A stretch of DNA of 64,000 nt from contig DF237114.1 in NCBI GenBank assembly GCA_000708835.1, positions 1-64,000 on the forward strand, given 5' to 3'. Origin of the DNA: Klebsormidium nitens (Eukaryota; Streptophyta; Klebsormidiophyceae; Klebsormidiales; Klebsormidiaceae). The position numbers and the translations under genes are program-made. The first letter of the stretch is position 1; every line of letters starts with the position of its first letter. Positions 11,600 through 23,901 of this stretch are shown piece by piece. The notes under the pieces are model-generated. The model was not told the origin of the DNA and ran no database searches. It worked only from the letters and a program-made list of their open reading frames with translations.

Positions 11600-13835
11600 T
11601 TTTAGAAGCTTTGTCAGGCACTGGTGCCCATTGATTTCTGATCAGCACCGCAGTACTCGCAGTGGCGTTCCGGCGCGGTCTGCATCCCGCGGCCGCGTGT
11701 CCGCGGCCGGCTCGACAACCCAAACCTCTCAGGGCTTCATGACGGTGCGCGGCGGCGCGGCAGGCCCCGTAGCGCAAGCGCGCTCAATTAGCGAATACAT
11801 CGATCAGCTGGCCGAGCCAAATCGCTTTCTGTAGGTACTCGTGCCTACACAGGGGCCTCGGTCTCTGAAGGGTATGAATGAGGAGGCAGGCACGTTCTAA
11901 ATTGGAAAGCACTGGCGACGTCTCACGGACTTTTGCTTCCACGCGGGAGGCTGCAAGCTACTGTGCTAAGAGTCGTTATTGAGGTCGAGAGCTCCGGCTT
12001 GTCATAGTCTAAGATGATCAAAACCATTGATGAGCAGCCGTGTAATCTAGACAATCCCTATGCAAAGTGGACCGGCTGCTCTGACTGATGAACCGTTCCA
12101 CGCAGTGTCGTTTTAACAACAGTCTCCTCGAGTCGTTCAGACGATCAGAAAAGGGGCCGCTCAGTGCACCGTTTATATCCCGGAGCTGAAAGTATCTGCC
12201 TGCAACGTGAGCTCTGTTACATCAATTCGCAGTCAACCCATGCGGCTCTTGGCTCCAGTTTCAACTTATTTGAGACTCGAAATTTCCCGCCAGGCGTCCC
12301 GGCAGCAAGAAGATGCCGATCATCTGGCCAATGCAACACGGAGAACTCAGTCGATCTTAGACTCCGAGTCCGCTTGCGCCCGAAGATGAGTACAGCTGAC
12401 ATTGTGTGAGATTCGAGCCTGGCAGACCACATCTTTCTTTCGTGCTGGTAAGGTCCAAACGTAAGGGGACAGCTTCGCATCTGGGGGCTCGCTCGTGAAG
12501 GCAATGGTAGCCACATTGGACCTTGAGCTGGTGAGAAGCGGCCTTCCATATTCTATAGTTGCTAACAATAATCCCGACCAGTACGAGCCTGTCGTTGCAG
12601 ATAACATCAAATGTTTACAGATCCCTTCGCGCAACCGAATTTCGACGTCGCTTTGGACAACTTCCATGCAGGCTCGGCACGCGATGCACTAGCAGAACTA
12701 AGCGCATGGGCATGGAAGCAAAGTTCACGTTCTCACTTTCTGGAGTCGGGCCAGCATCATCTGGTTCGTTTTCAACGGTATGTTGCACTCGTCCTGGGAG
12801 ACGCACAATTTCAGATCGAGACGTTCATAGGGGTCTATTCTACCAGGCGTAGGCTCGTTCATACGTGCCTGGAAACTGGCAGTAGTTCCGAAGCCCATGC
12901 ATACCATGTCGAATCATTCAATTACAAATGCAGGCGGTGTACAACAAATTGAATCAAGGCGTGTCGTTGCTAAGACTGCAGTTGCTAGGTCTCCTATATA
13001 CTAGCCACAGTCGGCATGACTTAATACTTGCCAGGTCTAACATATATCAATGCAAGCCTAGCACATGATGTTTCTGAGTGCTTAATCGTCCGATCCCACG
13101 TGACGTACTAACAAATGTAAAAAACTGAGAGGGCCCACATAGTGATTCCGATGCATGATCGGCGGACTGTCAGTGTCAGCGTGTGCGATTTTGTATTGAA
13201 ACTTGAAACTCACAGTCGGTTCTCTATCTTGAGTCCATTGCCAAGTTAGATTGACTTCGTTTCCCACATGTTGAATAACTGTTGTTTACTCGTCCAGCTT
13301 CACTTATTTGCCAATTCATGAACCGGCCAGTAACTTTGGCTGCGTTGCACATGTCATACCAGGTCCCGTCCTTGTCCAGGAACAGCTGACCATATGCATG
13401 TACCATTGCAACCAATCACGCGCATGCGATTGGCTTTTACTAAGCCAACCGAGAGTGTTGCTGTGGAACCGACTGGACGGTCAAACGACATGAAGTTGGA
13501 GCTCGAGTTGACTCAGCAAGATTCGAAAACAGTGGCTAAAGAAGGCCCTCTCAAGAGCTTGATAAAACGGGACGCTCGACGAATTGTGCCAGAGACGCCT
13601 TCCTTTCAAGACAATAGGCTAATCCGTGTCACGACAGACATCTGCGACGACAGTACGTGTTCGGTACATCCTCTACAACAAAACAACGCAGTGAAAGCTG
13701 TAATAAGCAAACACTAAACAATAAGCTACGGTAGCCAACCGTCACACCGGCTCGTCTCTTTCTACATCCGACTTTTGACGAGCACCAAAAACCTGCACCA
13801 AAAGCCCGACCCTACAGTGGTATTCGAAGCCGCCG
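11600..13835. other. Intergenic region, no supported gene
   Basis: This 2.2-kb region separates the PRR gene's 3' end from the F-box-like gene's start, both on the minus strand. A 113-codon plus-strand ORF from an ATG at 12611 (MFTDPFAQPNFDVALDNFHAG...) has an ordinary amino-acid mix but no domain, so it is mentioned only as a possibility. No repeats or RNA genes were recognised. Confidence 0.45.
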
Positions 13836-16800
13836 CTATAACGACTCTCCCTGCGACCCGGGGCGCACAAACTGCTGTACAGCGTTGGGGAACGTCGCCT
13901 GCCGCACGAACTGCCCGCGTATCCGCGGCCGCTGCTCGGCCAGACGCTTCCGGCTCTGGTACCGCACCTTCTTCTCAAAGTTCCGTTCCTTTCTCTTCTG
14001 GCGGAACTTGTTCAGCGCCGCCTCCCTTCTTGCTGACCGGTCCACTTCCTCCATCCCGTCGAGCGCCATATCACTCGCGCCAGCCTGGGGGGCGTGCGCG
14101 GGAGTCTGCTGATTTGCCTCAGCCCCCGTTCCGCTAGCGCCGGTTCCGGTTCCGGTCTCAGTAGTAGCTCCGCTCCCCGGAGTGGCGGAACTCCGGCCGT
14201 TGGAGCCGAAGTTGGACCCGCCACCGCTGGTGTTGTTGGCGTTGCTCTGGCCGCCGCTGCTGTTGGGGTTGTCGCTGCCCCCACTGGTGTCAAGACCGTC
14301 CATCCTGCAAAAAAAGCCAGATGCGTACTTTCAGAGGCCAGTCCAAGAGTGGCGGGAAGAGGCAAAACTGAAAGAACTTTGGAGCACACGCTCGCCTCCA
14401 ATACAAGGCGTCGATCTGCAGTCATGATTGGATGCCAGAAAACGAGATGAATTGCAGCCAGCGGACTCGTCCTGAAAACGAGCCAAATCTGCTCAAGCTA
14501 TCACCAAAAGCAACTCAACTCAGGTGCAAACCACAAGCACAAGTCGCAAAAAGGTCTCATAGACAACAGCAAGAACAGCGTTCTCAAAGGTGTCCTCCAG
14601 ATCCTCACCTATGGGACTCGCGCTTCTCCATGTGCTCTGCCCGGTCCAAATGCGCCGCCACTTTCCCCGCCTGCTCGGCCCTGCTCTGCGCAATCTCCTG
14701 CCGGCTGCTCCCGGCCAACCCCGATTCGCCACCTGGCGCGTCCGCAGCCCGCGTCGCCTGCGGGTGGGACACCTTGTGGTGGTTGTGCTTGGGGTGGCGC
14801 TCCGGCGGGCCGTCGTGATGACGTGGCGAGGCGTCATGATGACGTTGGTTGGCGTCATGGTGGTGGGTGTGGTGGTGATGATGATGGTGATGATGGATGC
14901 TGACGTCTTTGGGGTTTTGGGGCTTGGCAGGGGGGAGGGGAGGGTTGGGGGGGTCCTTTCGGGGGGGAGCCGAGTTCCAGGTCGGGGCGGTGCCTGACGA
15001 AGGGAGTAAAGAAGAAAGAATCAGCAATAGTGAAGCGGAACAATACTCCATGCAAAAAGGCAATCCGGCCCCGGATGAGAAGAAGAGGAAAGCGGGAGTT
15101 TGCAGTACCACGAATTGAATCGAAAAGGAAGAAGGACGAAGGAGGAGACTAAAGCAGAAACATCAATGAAAACCGTGCTTTCAATAGCTGGTCTGAAAGA
15201 GAAACCGTCTCGTATTTGTTCAAGCTAACACGAGCAAACCAAGAACCTCATATTAACTCGACATCGTCAATCACCTGTGTTCTGGGGCTGGAAGTAGTAG
15301 CCGAAGTGGGGCGGGAACGGCCCAAATCCAGGTTCCGGGAAGCCTGGCGGCATGAACCCCTGCGGCGGAATCGTCATTGACGACGGCCCAAGCGGGCCTG
15401 CCGAGTACTCTTCTTTCATCTGGGGGGGTGCTGGCCCAGCTGGCTCTGCCCCCCAACCGCCGGTCTGACGCTTTGCAGCGCTTGATACTTCGCCGCTTCC
15501 CAGTCTCGAAGGACCTTGCATCTCGGGGCCGGCTTCGACAGTGCGGGGGTTGCTGAAATCAGGGGGGAGAAGGTGCGTCGGCATTTGAAAAGCGGACGGC
15601 ATTTGGAACTCCGGGGGCATGAAGGAACCCATCGCCGAGCCTCCATTGTGGGGGGGTCCAATCGGCCCTGAGGAGTAACCCCCAACGTGCTGCGACTGCG
15701 GCGGCTGGTTCTGGCTCTGCCGTGAAGAATTGGTCATTGCCCCCCCCATTGAGTACCGGGAAAATGCAGACCCCCCAGATTGGCGAAGCGTACGCATCTG
15801 CTGCTTTGAGGGGGGCTGTGCCTCCTCTGAGCTGTCCCCTGCCGGCCGCCCCCTCTTGAGAGAAAGCTCCAAACCCGGCATCGGACCCCTTCCTTCCCCG
15901 TCCTCGCTGAAAACCCCCCCTCTCTCTGCCCCTGCCGGCTGACACCCTTCGCCCCCCCTGGGAGATGTAATCTCAACCGCCTTCTCTTCTACAAAATTAC
16001 CAATCAAATCGGCAGCCTTCTCTGAACTTCTGGAGGGACTGCCTTCTTCCTCCTCAGGCCGCCTCGTGCTACCAACCCCCGCGTCACCCCCCCTCTCCCG
16101 CATCGGCTGGCCCCTGGAAACCTCCTCCCTCCTGGACCCGTCCTTCCCCCCCACCGTCTGCAGCAGATTCTCTACCCGCCGCTCTGGCGTCTCTTCCCTC
16201 TGCACCTCAAGAGCTTTCTCTTCCAGAGGCGGAGACGTCTCCCCCCCATCCCCGTTAGCAAAGACCTTCTCATCAGGAACCGGGCTGCTCTCATTACGAG
16301 TCCCGCTTCCATTGTCTGAACCGTTTCCCCCGACATTGACCTGCCCGCCCGCGCTGTCTGACCCGCTCCCCGAGCGATCCCCTGAACCGTCGCGCACACG
16401 GCCGCGCTCCTTCCTTGGCACTTTTGTTGCAGCATTCGTTCCAGAGCCGCCACTGCCGCTGCCGCTTGACTGCACGGAAAGCGTTTGCAACTCAGCTCTA
16501 ACCGTCTGTGCAAATCAGACTCAAAAGTTGAGATGTCCAGTGCTACGGTACAAGTCAAAAGTTGAGAGACGTCGACTTATCAAAAACAGCAATTTTTCCA
16601 ATGCCGCTGTCGGACCAGTCTAGGCTTTGCTGATGTGAACAGTAGCCACTTTTCTTCATTTACAGAATCTTTGAACAGACCCTCAAACCCACGCAAGTTC
16701 CCAGCATCAGTGTGGAAGGCCCTGTCTTACCATCAGCAAGAATAAGTCAGAAAGCAGATACTCCCAAAAGTCTACATTGTTAGATAAGCACGACCAGGAC

Positions 16801-19378
16801 CAAGTGAGGGTAGACCACTCACGCTTTTGCACCGCCGCCAAACGTGCTGCCAGAGGTTCTTGAGCTCATTCTTCCTGACAGGCTTGACCAGGAAGTCAGC
16901 GGCCCCCCGCTGGAAGCACTTGAAGACCACATCGGTGGCGTCTTTGGAGGACATCACTGCAGAGGAGGAGAAAGCAAATGATCAGAACAACTGTCTCATG
17001 AGGGGGTATCTTGACTTTTCCTCTGAAGGTTACCCCTTTCTCAACAGAACACATACAAACTTGCTTCTGTAAGAGGGTTTATAATTACAAGCAGTGAGGA
17101 GTGACAATCATCATGATTAACCAGGGATGTTCACTTGTTGGCCAACCTCTGGAGTAGAGTTGGCCAATAAACCCGGATCACAAACCAAGCACCCACATCT
17201 TAAAGCACACGATCAACCTCGTGCATCAAAACTGCGTTATGAAAAAATACATACGACAAATAGAGAGCAGCACACTCAGCTCGTCTTCAAATTGCTTGAT
17301 CAACTCGGACAAACTTGCTGATTGAAAAGCGGCAATCTCAAGAGAAGCCACAAAGAGGAGGGGAAAGGCCTTTGGAATGTACACGAGTAGGTTTCTCACT
17401 AATGACTGGCATCCGCTTGTGTTGATCACGTTGCTGGATCCTTGACAGCAGCTGAATGCCGCTAAGGCCAGGCATGACAACCTCAGTCAGCACAAGGTCG
17501 AACTGCTTCATCTTGTCAGAGAGCAGCTTCAACGCCTGGAACCCATCCGCGGCGGGGGTGACTGCAGGTTAAGCAAACAGGTTAGCAATGGGTTGATCCT
17601 CGAGACTGAGCAATCTAGCCTGGCCTTCAATAAACCCCGAGTGATGAACGGAGGTTAGAGTGATCCATCTGACATTTGGAGGGCTTCTTGAAGGTCGCCC
17701 AATTTGATGCGTGCTGTATCTAGGCCGTCAAAGGGGGGGGGGTACCAAATTTATCTTGTACTTGTATCTGACCGGGTCGAATGGCTAATAGTACAAGAGG
17801 GGGCTCTGACCATCTGAACAGCTAGGCACGCCTTGGCCCCCTGTTTCAAGGCCTTCTCCAGGTTGCGATAAAGCACCCTCCCTGATCAGCTTTCCAAGAA
17901 CCTCAGCTCCTAGTACTATCTACTCTTCAAACCTCAGGGACGTACTTGATCCTTGCCTTTGAGTCCTGCTCGACAATCTCCAGGTCTCAAGCATTCGAAC
18001 ATAACTAAGTCAATGCCAGTCCCTGAACCAGTAGCGGCTGCAAAATCCAGTCTTCCCATCAAACTGTTTCTGAGGTCTCTACAATATCACCCTCCTATCC
18101 GTTCAATGTCTACTCAAGAAGTCCGTTGCCAGCCCCTTGTCAATACGCCTAGGAAGAGTTGGCCAATCTCCGTTGTGGATGCTAAGCTGACCAGCAGACA
18201 AGAGCAGTATACAGAGGGACAGTGAACCTTTCTCAACGCTTGGGGTGCAACTATGACTGCTTGAAATCATTCGTTCAAGCAATCCGCTCAAGGGAACCTG
18301 CATTTGGCGCAGAGTGCAATGAAACTATGCTCCCAAGCACTTCCTGGTATCATGGAAATGCTCGATAGTTATCCCGCTGTGCCTTTCAGAGATGAATGCT
18401 ATGCATAGCCCTGATTGACCAGAGTCAAAGACATCCATTTTAGAGCATCTGGCACTTGATTGTTCCCCTATTACAGCTGATGGCCCTGACTAAAGCTCAG
18501 AAGATATAATTCCCAGCTTGACACCACAGATGACAAAATCAGTCCCACTTCAACTGGACCCCGAATGTCACAGGCCACTGCAATTTGAGCACCTATGACT
18601 GAGACCAAAGACAGGCTGAAAGGAGGTTCAGAGAGGTTCCAATCTGAGGGAAGGCTTGCCACACACCTTCATAGCCACAATTCCTCAGCAGCGCGGCCAC
18701 AACATGCCTCGTGCAATCATCGTCCTCAACCAGCAGCACCCTCAAATGCTTTGAAGGCAGGGTCGCCTGCCAACTTCCATCCAAATCATCGACCTCATCC
18801 AACCCTTCCCCCTCCTCATCGTCGACATCTGCCTCATCCTCATCAGAAGACTCCAACATATAAACCTTGGCAGGCACCCTTCGATCCCGGCCCCCCCTCT
18901 CTGGCTCCTGCTCAGTCTCTCCCCCCCTGACCTGCATCTCCCCTACATTTCTACCGACATCCAATCTGGCCTTTCCGTCCTCCAGCCCTGTGTTAGCCAC
19001 AGTCCGAGCAACCTCATCCACAACCCTCTCCTGCATCACAGGCTCCTGAGTCCCCTCCCCATCCCCACTCGAACCGGCACACCCCTGCTGACCGCTGGAG
19101 TTGCCCATCTCGGTGTCCATACCACTGGGGCCACTCCCAGTGCCGCTGCCCCCGCCCTTTCTGTGCTCCACGGCCCGTTTCTCATTGCTGCCATTCTCTA
19201 CCTGGCCCAACTCTGGGGTTTCTGAGCCGTCTCTCCCCTGCTCTTCCTGCGAGTGTCTGGATCCCTGCTCTGTGCCCACCTCACGAGGACTCTCTACCGT
19301 CTGTCTGTTTGACCGTCCCGTTGATGTCTGGTGGGGGCCACCGGCCCCTGTGTTCTGTCTCTGCAGTCCGCCAGTCAT
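13836..19378 (-). CDS. PRR: Pseudo-response regulator (PRR3/7-like clock protein), 6 exons
   Basis: Exons 19378-18667, 17561-17400, 16956-16823, 16469-15275, 14993-14609 and 14304-13836 join in phase to give 1018 residues. The receiver domain spans about 212-336: [70 protein letters not shown]. The phospho-acceptor Asp is Glu264 (LTEVVMP), the hallmark of plant PRRs, while Lys316 is kept. [10 protein letters not shown] plus a following SSGSGS resembles PRR7/PRR3 rather than TOC1. A CCT domain lies at about 955-998 ([21 protein letters not shown]). The linker is long and rich in Ser, Gly and Pro, with nine histidines in a row at 768-776. A role as a transcriptional repressor in the circadian clock is inferred from land-plant homologues. 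Translation starts at ATG 19378. Confidence 0.95.
14820..14905 (-). repeat. Histidine-codon repeat tract in PRR exon 5
   Basis: The plus strand reads as ATG/GTG/ATGATGGTG-type triplets. On the coding strand this gives nine consecutive His, then THHHD, and further RHHD units ([13 protein letters not shown]). The tract sits between the receiver and the CCT domain, in the disordered linker. Such tracts are prone to length change. Confidence 0.85.
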
Positions 19379-19640
19379 GACAGGTCTGGATCTTCTTGCA
19401 TAATTCGACCGCTCAAACGTCTCGAAAACCGCAAGCAAACGCCTTGCTGCGTACCGCAAAGAAGGCGTTACAAACACAAGCTTTCCTCCGCCAGCAACTT
19501 CAGCTCTGGATACCGGTAACAAGGATACTTTCTGGAAGCCCTTGCCCTTCGCCAGATGTCCCTTGCAACGTTCGCTCAGATATCATCGTCTCTGTGGAGG
19601 CTTGTCAGCCATTTCTTCTCCAAGCGCTTTTCCCTGCTGA

Positions 19641-19648
19641 AGATATTT
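19641..19648 (-). promoter_or_regulatory. Evening-element core (AAATATCT), gene-sense orientation
   Basis: AGATATTT on the plus strand is AAATATCT on the strand of the PRR gene, 263 bases upstream of its start codon. The canonical plant evening element is AAAATATCT, and this copy has C instead of the first A. In land plants MYB-like CCA1/LHY/RVE proteins bind such sites in clock genes. Function here is inferred. Confidence 0.5.
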
Positions 19649-19793
19649 GCCTTAGCGTATCCTGCGATTTTAGAATCGCTCGCGAAGAGGTTCCTCGTGA
19701 TGTGGACCCACGAGGGCCGTGCAAAAGATTTGGCACGAGGGTTCCACAGAGTCAGCCAATCGCGGAAAGGCTAAAGATCGGTCTGTTGCTGAT

Positions 19794-19801
19794 AAATATC
19801 T
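19794..19801 (+). promoter_or_regulatory. Second evening-element core (AAATATCT)
   Basis: AAATATCT occurs on the plus strand 416 bases upstream of the PRR start codon, opposite in direction to the first copy. The preceding base is T, so the 9-base consensus AAAATATCT is again one base short. The pair lies within 161 bases. Confidence 0.45.
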
Positions 19802-20043
19802 AGAATTGTCCTCTGAAAGTTCGCCTGCAAACCGGCCAGCTTGTCCCACAAAATCTCAGGATACGCGGCTGTCCGGGAGAGGACTGACAAGAGATAACCG
19901 TCAAATCCCGTTATGGAAACTGGTTGCGGTTAGGAGCGCGCGGAATTTGTATGACGTGGCATAAAGTGAACTCGCACCGTCCAATCGATCGAGCCAGATG
20001 GACTGCTTGTAACCGCAAGATGCTCAAGGCAGTCGCATACCAA

Positions 20044-20049
20044 CACGTG
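20044..20049. promoter_or_regulatory. G-box (CACGTG) upstream of PRR
   Basis: A palindromic CACGTG in the context AACACGTGGCA lies 666 bases upstream of the PRR start codon. ACACGTGGC is a strong plant G-box context for bZIP and bHLH factors. A 6-mer alone is expected by chance about every 4 kb, so the weight is low. Confidence 0.35.
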
Positions 20050-21031
20050 GCAGATGTCACTTTTCACTGACATGAGAATGTGCGGTTGAGATGTTGATCG
20101 ACGGTTAGGGTTCCGGCTTGAAGCATCCCTCGGGCACAGGCTCCGGTCTTGTGGTCTTGAGACTGGTCATGCTGTAGACTTGAGAATTTCTTGTGCTCTT
20201 CCCTCTCGCAACGTTGTGCATGAGACATGGTGAGAAGGGCGTGAGAACATTATCACGATCACTATCTACAGCTTATAGTCCGACAAAAACTTTGTATGTC
20301 ACAACGTGACAGGCGAACAGCGGCTGCATGTGGCTTGATGGGCCGGCTCGATCATGCAATCTGACCATTGACAACATCGAGTTAGATTGAGGTCGGACAT
20401 GACTTACAGCCATAGCAAGCTGTAGAGTCAACAAACTATCCCGGGTCTGCCGGAGACCATGCTCCATGGCTCTATAACGTGGCTATAAGGGCGTTAATAA
20501 ATGAGAAGTTACCATCGATCATCACGATATCATGAGAAGCCTATGGCCCTACTGGCTACGGCGTATTTGAAAAGAGACGTCGGAACGAGACGTCGGAATA
20601 TGACCTCGTCAGCTGAGGCCATGCAGAGTGCATGAGGTGTCGGACCCCCCCGGGGTTACCGGGCCCTTCCAATGATGCCCATTGGCTCATGCATGGAAAT
20701 CACTCGTGAGTCGAATCCTCCCGATTGTTCCTTCAAATAGTGAGGACTAATATAGTAGTCCAGTTAGGTCGAGCAAGGTGCCGCGCAGAGTATTGTATTG
20801 ACGGTGAGCTTGTACATCGATTCGATAAAAGCTAATTGGAAGGATTATAAGCTGTAATTAGTGATCGTGATAGTATATCTCACGAAATGTTGCAATACAC
20901 TGTGACGAGCCAACTCAAGGATCGGAAAGTACATGCTTGACAAATATGTAGGAACGGTTCAGAGAGTTGACCGAGTGTTACCGAGCCTACTAGAAGATCA
21001 AGCATAATACTACAGTCGCAGTAAGTTGAAC

Positions 21032-21039
21032 TGATCATG
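21032..21039 (+). repeat. Target-site duplication, left copy
   Basis: TGATCATG directly abuts the left inverted terminus of the 444-bp element and is repeated exactly at 21484-21491. Confidence 0.9.
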
Positions 21040-21483
21040 CCCGGGTAGGCAACTCATATTTAAAACGTACAGGTGATCGGCTGGGACCGCCAGAAAAGTG
21101 TGGGTCCCTACATGGTTATAAACATGGTTAAAACACGGAAAAACACGAAAAACACGGTTTAAACATGTTTTTCGGGTTTAAATATGTTTTAACCATGTTT
21201 TAAACAATAAACATGTTTGTTTATAATGTTAATTGCACTCAGAAAATCATGGCTTCGCCCGATGACATGTACAAACATCATTTGATGTTTTAAACATGTT
21301 TGTCGATGTTTATAAATCTCTGGGGGGGGCAGATTTTGAAACCAAGTATGTTTTTGAAAAGCTCTCAACGAGCTCGTATTGAAAACAAGAATGAATATGT
21401 TAGAATATGCAGTGATAACGAGATAAACATTGTTTCATCTCAAAAACATTGCTCGGGTTTAAGACCCTAGTTGCCTACCCGGG
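21040..21483. mobile_element. Non-autonomous hAT-like transposon (MITE), 444 bp
   Basis: The left end CCCGGGTAGGCAACT (21040-21054) is matched by its exact reverse complement AGTTGCCTACCCGGG (21469-21483): 15-bp perfect terminal inverted repeats. The element is bordered by a perfect 8-bp direct repeat, TGATCATG, at 21032-21039 and 21484-21491. An 8-bp target duplication is typical of hAT elements (P and Merlin elements also give 8 bp). The interior is AT-rich, has no ORF, and carries many AAACATG/CATGTTT motifs in both orientations between 21120 and 21310. It therefore cannot encode a transposase and would need one in trans. The exact ends suggest a fairly recent insertion. Confidence 0.9.
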
Positions 21484-21491
21484 TGATCATG
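21484..21491 (+). repeat. Target-site duplication, right copy
   Basis: TGATCATG directly follows the right inverted terminus. It is identical to the left copy, with no mismatch. Confidence 0.9.
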
Positions 21492-22264
21492 AGTGAAATG
21501 TGCCTACCACTTCTAGCTTGGTATTCAGTAAGTTTCGACGTAGATTGGAGAACCTGAAAAGAAGACAAATAGGTGTAGTGCAAATACTTTAGCAAACAGC
21601 TTTTGCAATGTGCGTCCAGGTCATGTGCAATGTAGTTTGGGATGGAACCATGTCTCGGTCGGTGTCACAATCATTAAGGTGACAACAAGCGTAAAGCTGG
21701 CTCTCCGAACTGCATCATATGCGACCAGCCCTTTTGTTGAGACTTTGTCGAGGCGGCCTATATATGCGAAAATCTGACTCAACCACCTTGGGCCCAAGGA
21801 GGAACGTGCATGTGGGCCCAGTTGACGACAGAAGTGTCTATAAGTTGATCACTCGGACAAAATACCAGGGATTCAACACGACTGATCAAAAGCGTTACAA
21901 AAAAGGGCACTGACGTCTCTTATTTGGAACCCGGAGTTACTTTGAGATGTTCTTCAACTTCGTCAAAAGACCTTTGGCATCAATGCTTGCAGAAGGGAAC
22001 ATGCATCTCTCGTACTCGATGAGACGTAGATAACGAGAAATGGACGTCATTAATCTAGGAGCGAAGACTTGCAAACGGCTTACCACAGGTCTCAAAGAAC
22101 GAAGTCCTTGCCAGCGTTGTTCAAGACTCGCTTGAACTTTGGACTAGGAGACGAGGCTTCACAGGCACACAGGGCCACTAGTGATGGAAAAACCGCCCAG
22201 ACTGGTCGTCCACATGTGTCGACCTGCAGCAAGAATCGACACGCCCTAAGCAAGGGGACAGGTA

Positions 22265-22345
22265 AGGGATTGAAACTCAAAAGAGATTAGAACTCTTAAG
22301 AGATTGGAACTCAGAAGGTTCTGGAACTCATAAGGGAGTGGAAAT
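22265..22345 (+). repeat. Short tandem repeat, about 17 bp x 4
   Basis: Successive variants read TTGAAACTCAAAAGAGA, TTAGAACTCTTAAGAGA, TTGGAACTCAGAAGG and TGGAACTCATAAGGGAG. The shared core is GGAACTC followed by AAG. It is intergenic and has no known role. Confidence 0.65.
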
Positions 22346-23901
22346 CATGGTGATGGTATGCGTCTTCAAATTTACTTGAGATGACGCACAAACAAAGAGC
22401 CTTTGAATTTAAGCAGATCTCAATGTGGAACTCGGAAGGACAAGTAGCTAAGTCTGAGGCCCGAGCCAAGCGTGCTTCGCCGAAGCCAACCATGTCCAAA
22501 TTCTTAAGCACGAAACTGGAAACTTCATACCGTTTACAATAGAGTGGTGGGGGAGTGGAATTTCAAACATCGTCCAAGTGATGATCAATTACTAAGATGG
22601 TTGCCAGACGGGTCACTAGGGACTGTCTGGCGTCGAGCTTTATGACTTTCTTTGGAGGGCAGGTCATACGGTAGTCAATTTCATTGACAACCAGACAGCG
22701 AGCAGGGGCCATGGGATCTGAAGCGACACCATGCACAAGGCGCAAAAGGAAGAAAAGCATTCAGATAGCCTTTGATCAGATATATACAACTCTTTGTAGT
22801 CAATATCTTCTTGAAACACAATATCCAGAGTCTGCACATGTCGCCTGACCTCGTCGGTAGTTGACTTGCTGCCGACCCCACCAGCTATTGGGTGGTCATC
22901 AAGCTCGTTCGCACTGACCACCTTGTTACTGCAAGCGACCGCACATCAGTCTCTAAGATAGCAATAGATCTGCAAGATAGGGAAATATAATAAGGATTGG
23001 CTATGACACAGATTAGCAGTGGTAGATCTTCAAGACGGGGTAAAGGACTTGGTAAAAGAATGTGCGACAGACAGTTGAAAAACGGTTGATTGTGAAGACT
23101 TCTAGTATAGATGAAAAGTTGCCTGATGAGTGGCTGCCCTCGATGAGGTCACCCTCTTGTGTGGACAGCTATTTCAGAGTCCGCGTGAGAGCAGGTTTCT
23201 TTTTCGGTGAGATTTGGAAGGGTCAGGACATGAGCAGGGGAAAGACCAACAAAGTTGCTTGATTCAAATTGCACTTGCATATCATGTGCAAGCTTTCCTT
23301 CTACTTGGAGCCTTGAGTAACAGGAGAATAAGAATCTACTCTGGTACAAAGAGCCAGCAGGTCATGCAGAATGTGAAAATGAGGTCAGTTGATAGCACAG
23401 GGCACAGAAGCCAGAAGTTTGATGTGGCGCCCAAGGAGTCTGCTATGGGATTTTAAGTTCTGTGCAAAGAGTACTTCCTGCAGATTTGTTAGTGGATAGA
23501 AATCGGTGCAAGTTACTCAATGTTTCAAGCACTGTTTCAAGCCTATGAGGCTATCGTTCACTACTACCTCACTTGGCAGCATTGGCCACGTGCCCATGCG
23601 ATTGATATATGAACTAAAGCATTCTTTGAGTCGACGGACATGAGAAAGTCTCACATTTATTGTCCCTTCTCACCAAAGGTTGCTGCCGAGGGCATGAGGC
23701 CCTCTTTGTTCTCCAACAGCCTACTGTATGCATCTGCATATGCCGTTCTGCACTATCCACATTGCGAAGCTCAGATGCTGTCAGTAAGCCCTAGACGTTT
23801 CAAGGAGCACCTTCGGACTTGTTGTGCTGCTCCAATTTCCTCTCGAAGTTGAGGGAAACCTCTAGCTGCAGAATGTAGAGCCTTGAGACTGTGCTCTTGC
23901 C

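Larger units (their letters stand above)
19802..23901. other. Intergenic region holding a small DNA transposon
   Basis: About 4.1 kb lie between two divergent genes, PRR (minus) and the gene starting at 23902 (plus). No ORF here is supported. It contains the hAT-like element at 21040-21483 and a short tandem repeat near 22265-22345. Near 20575-20610 the string GACGTCGGAA occurs twice, 13 bases apart. The rest shows nothing recognisable. Confidence 0.5.

Noticed and set aside
12611-12952. 113-codon plus-strand ORF in the intergenic region
   Set aside because: It has an ATG start but no recognisable motif, no splice context and no repeat or conservation evidence.
19379-19522. 48-codon upstream extension of PRR
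   Set aside because: It begins with TTG, not ATG. Plant PRRs begin with a disordered tail and ATG 19378 serves as start.
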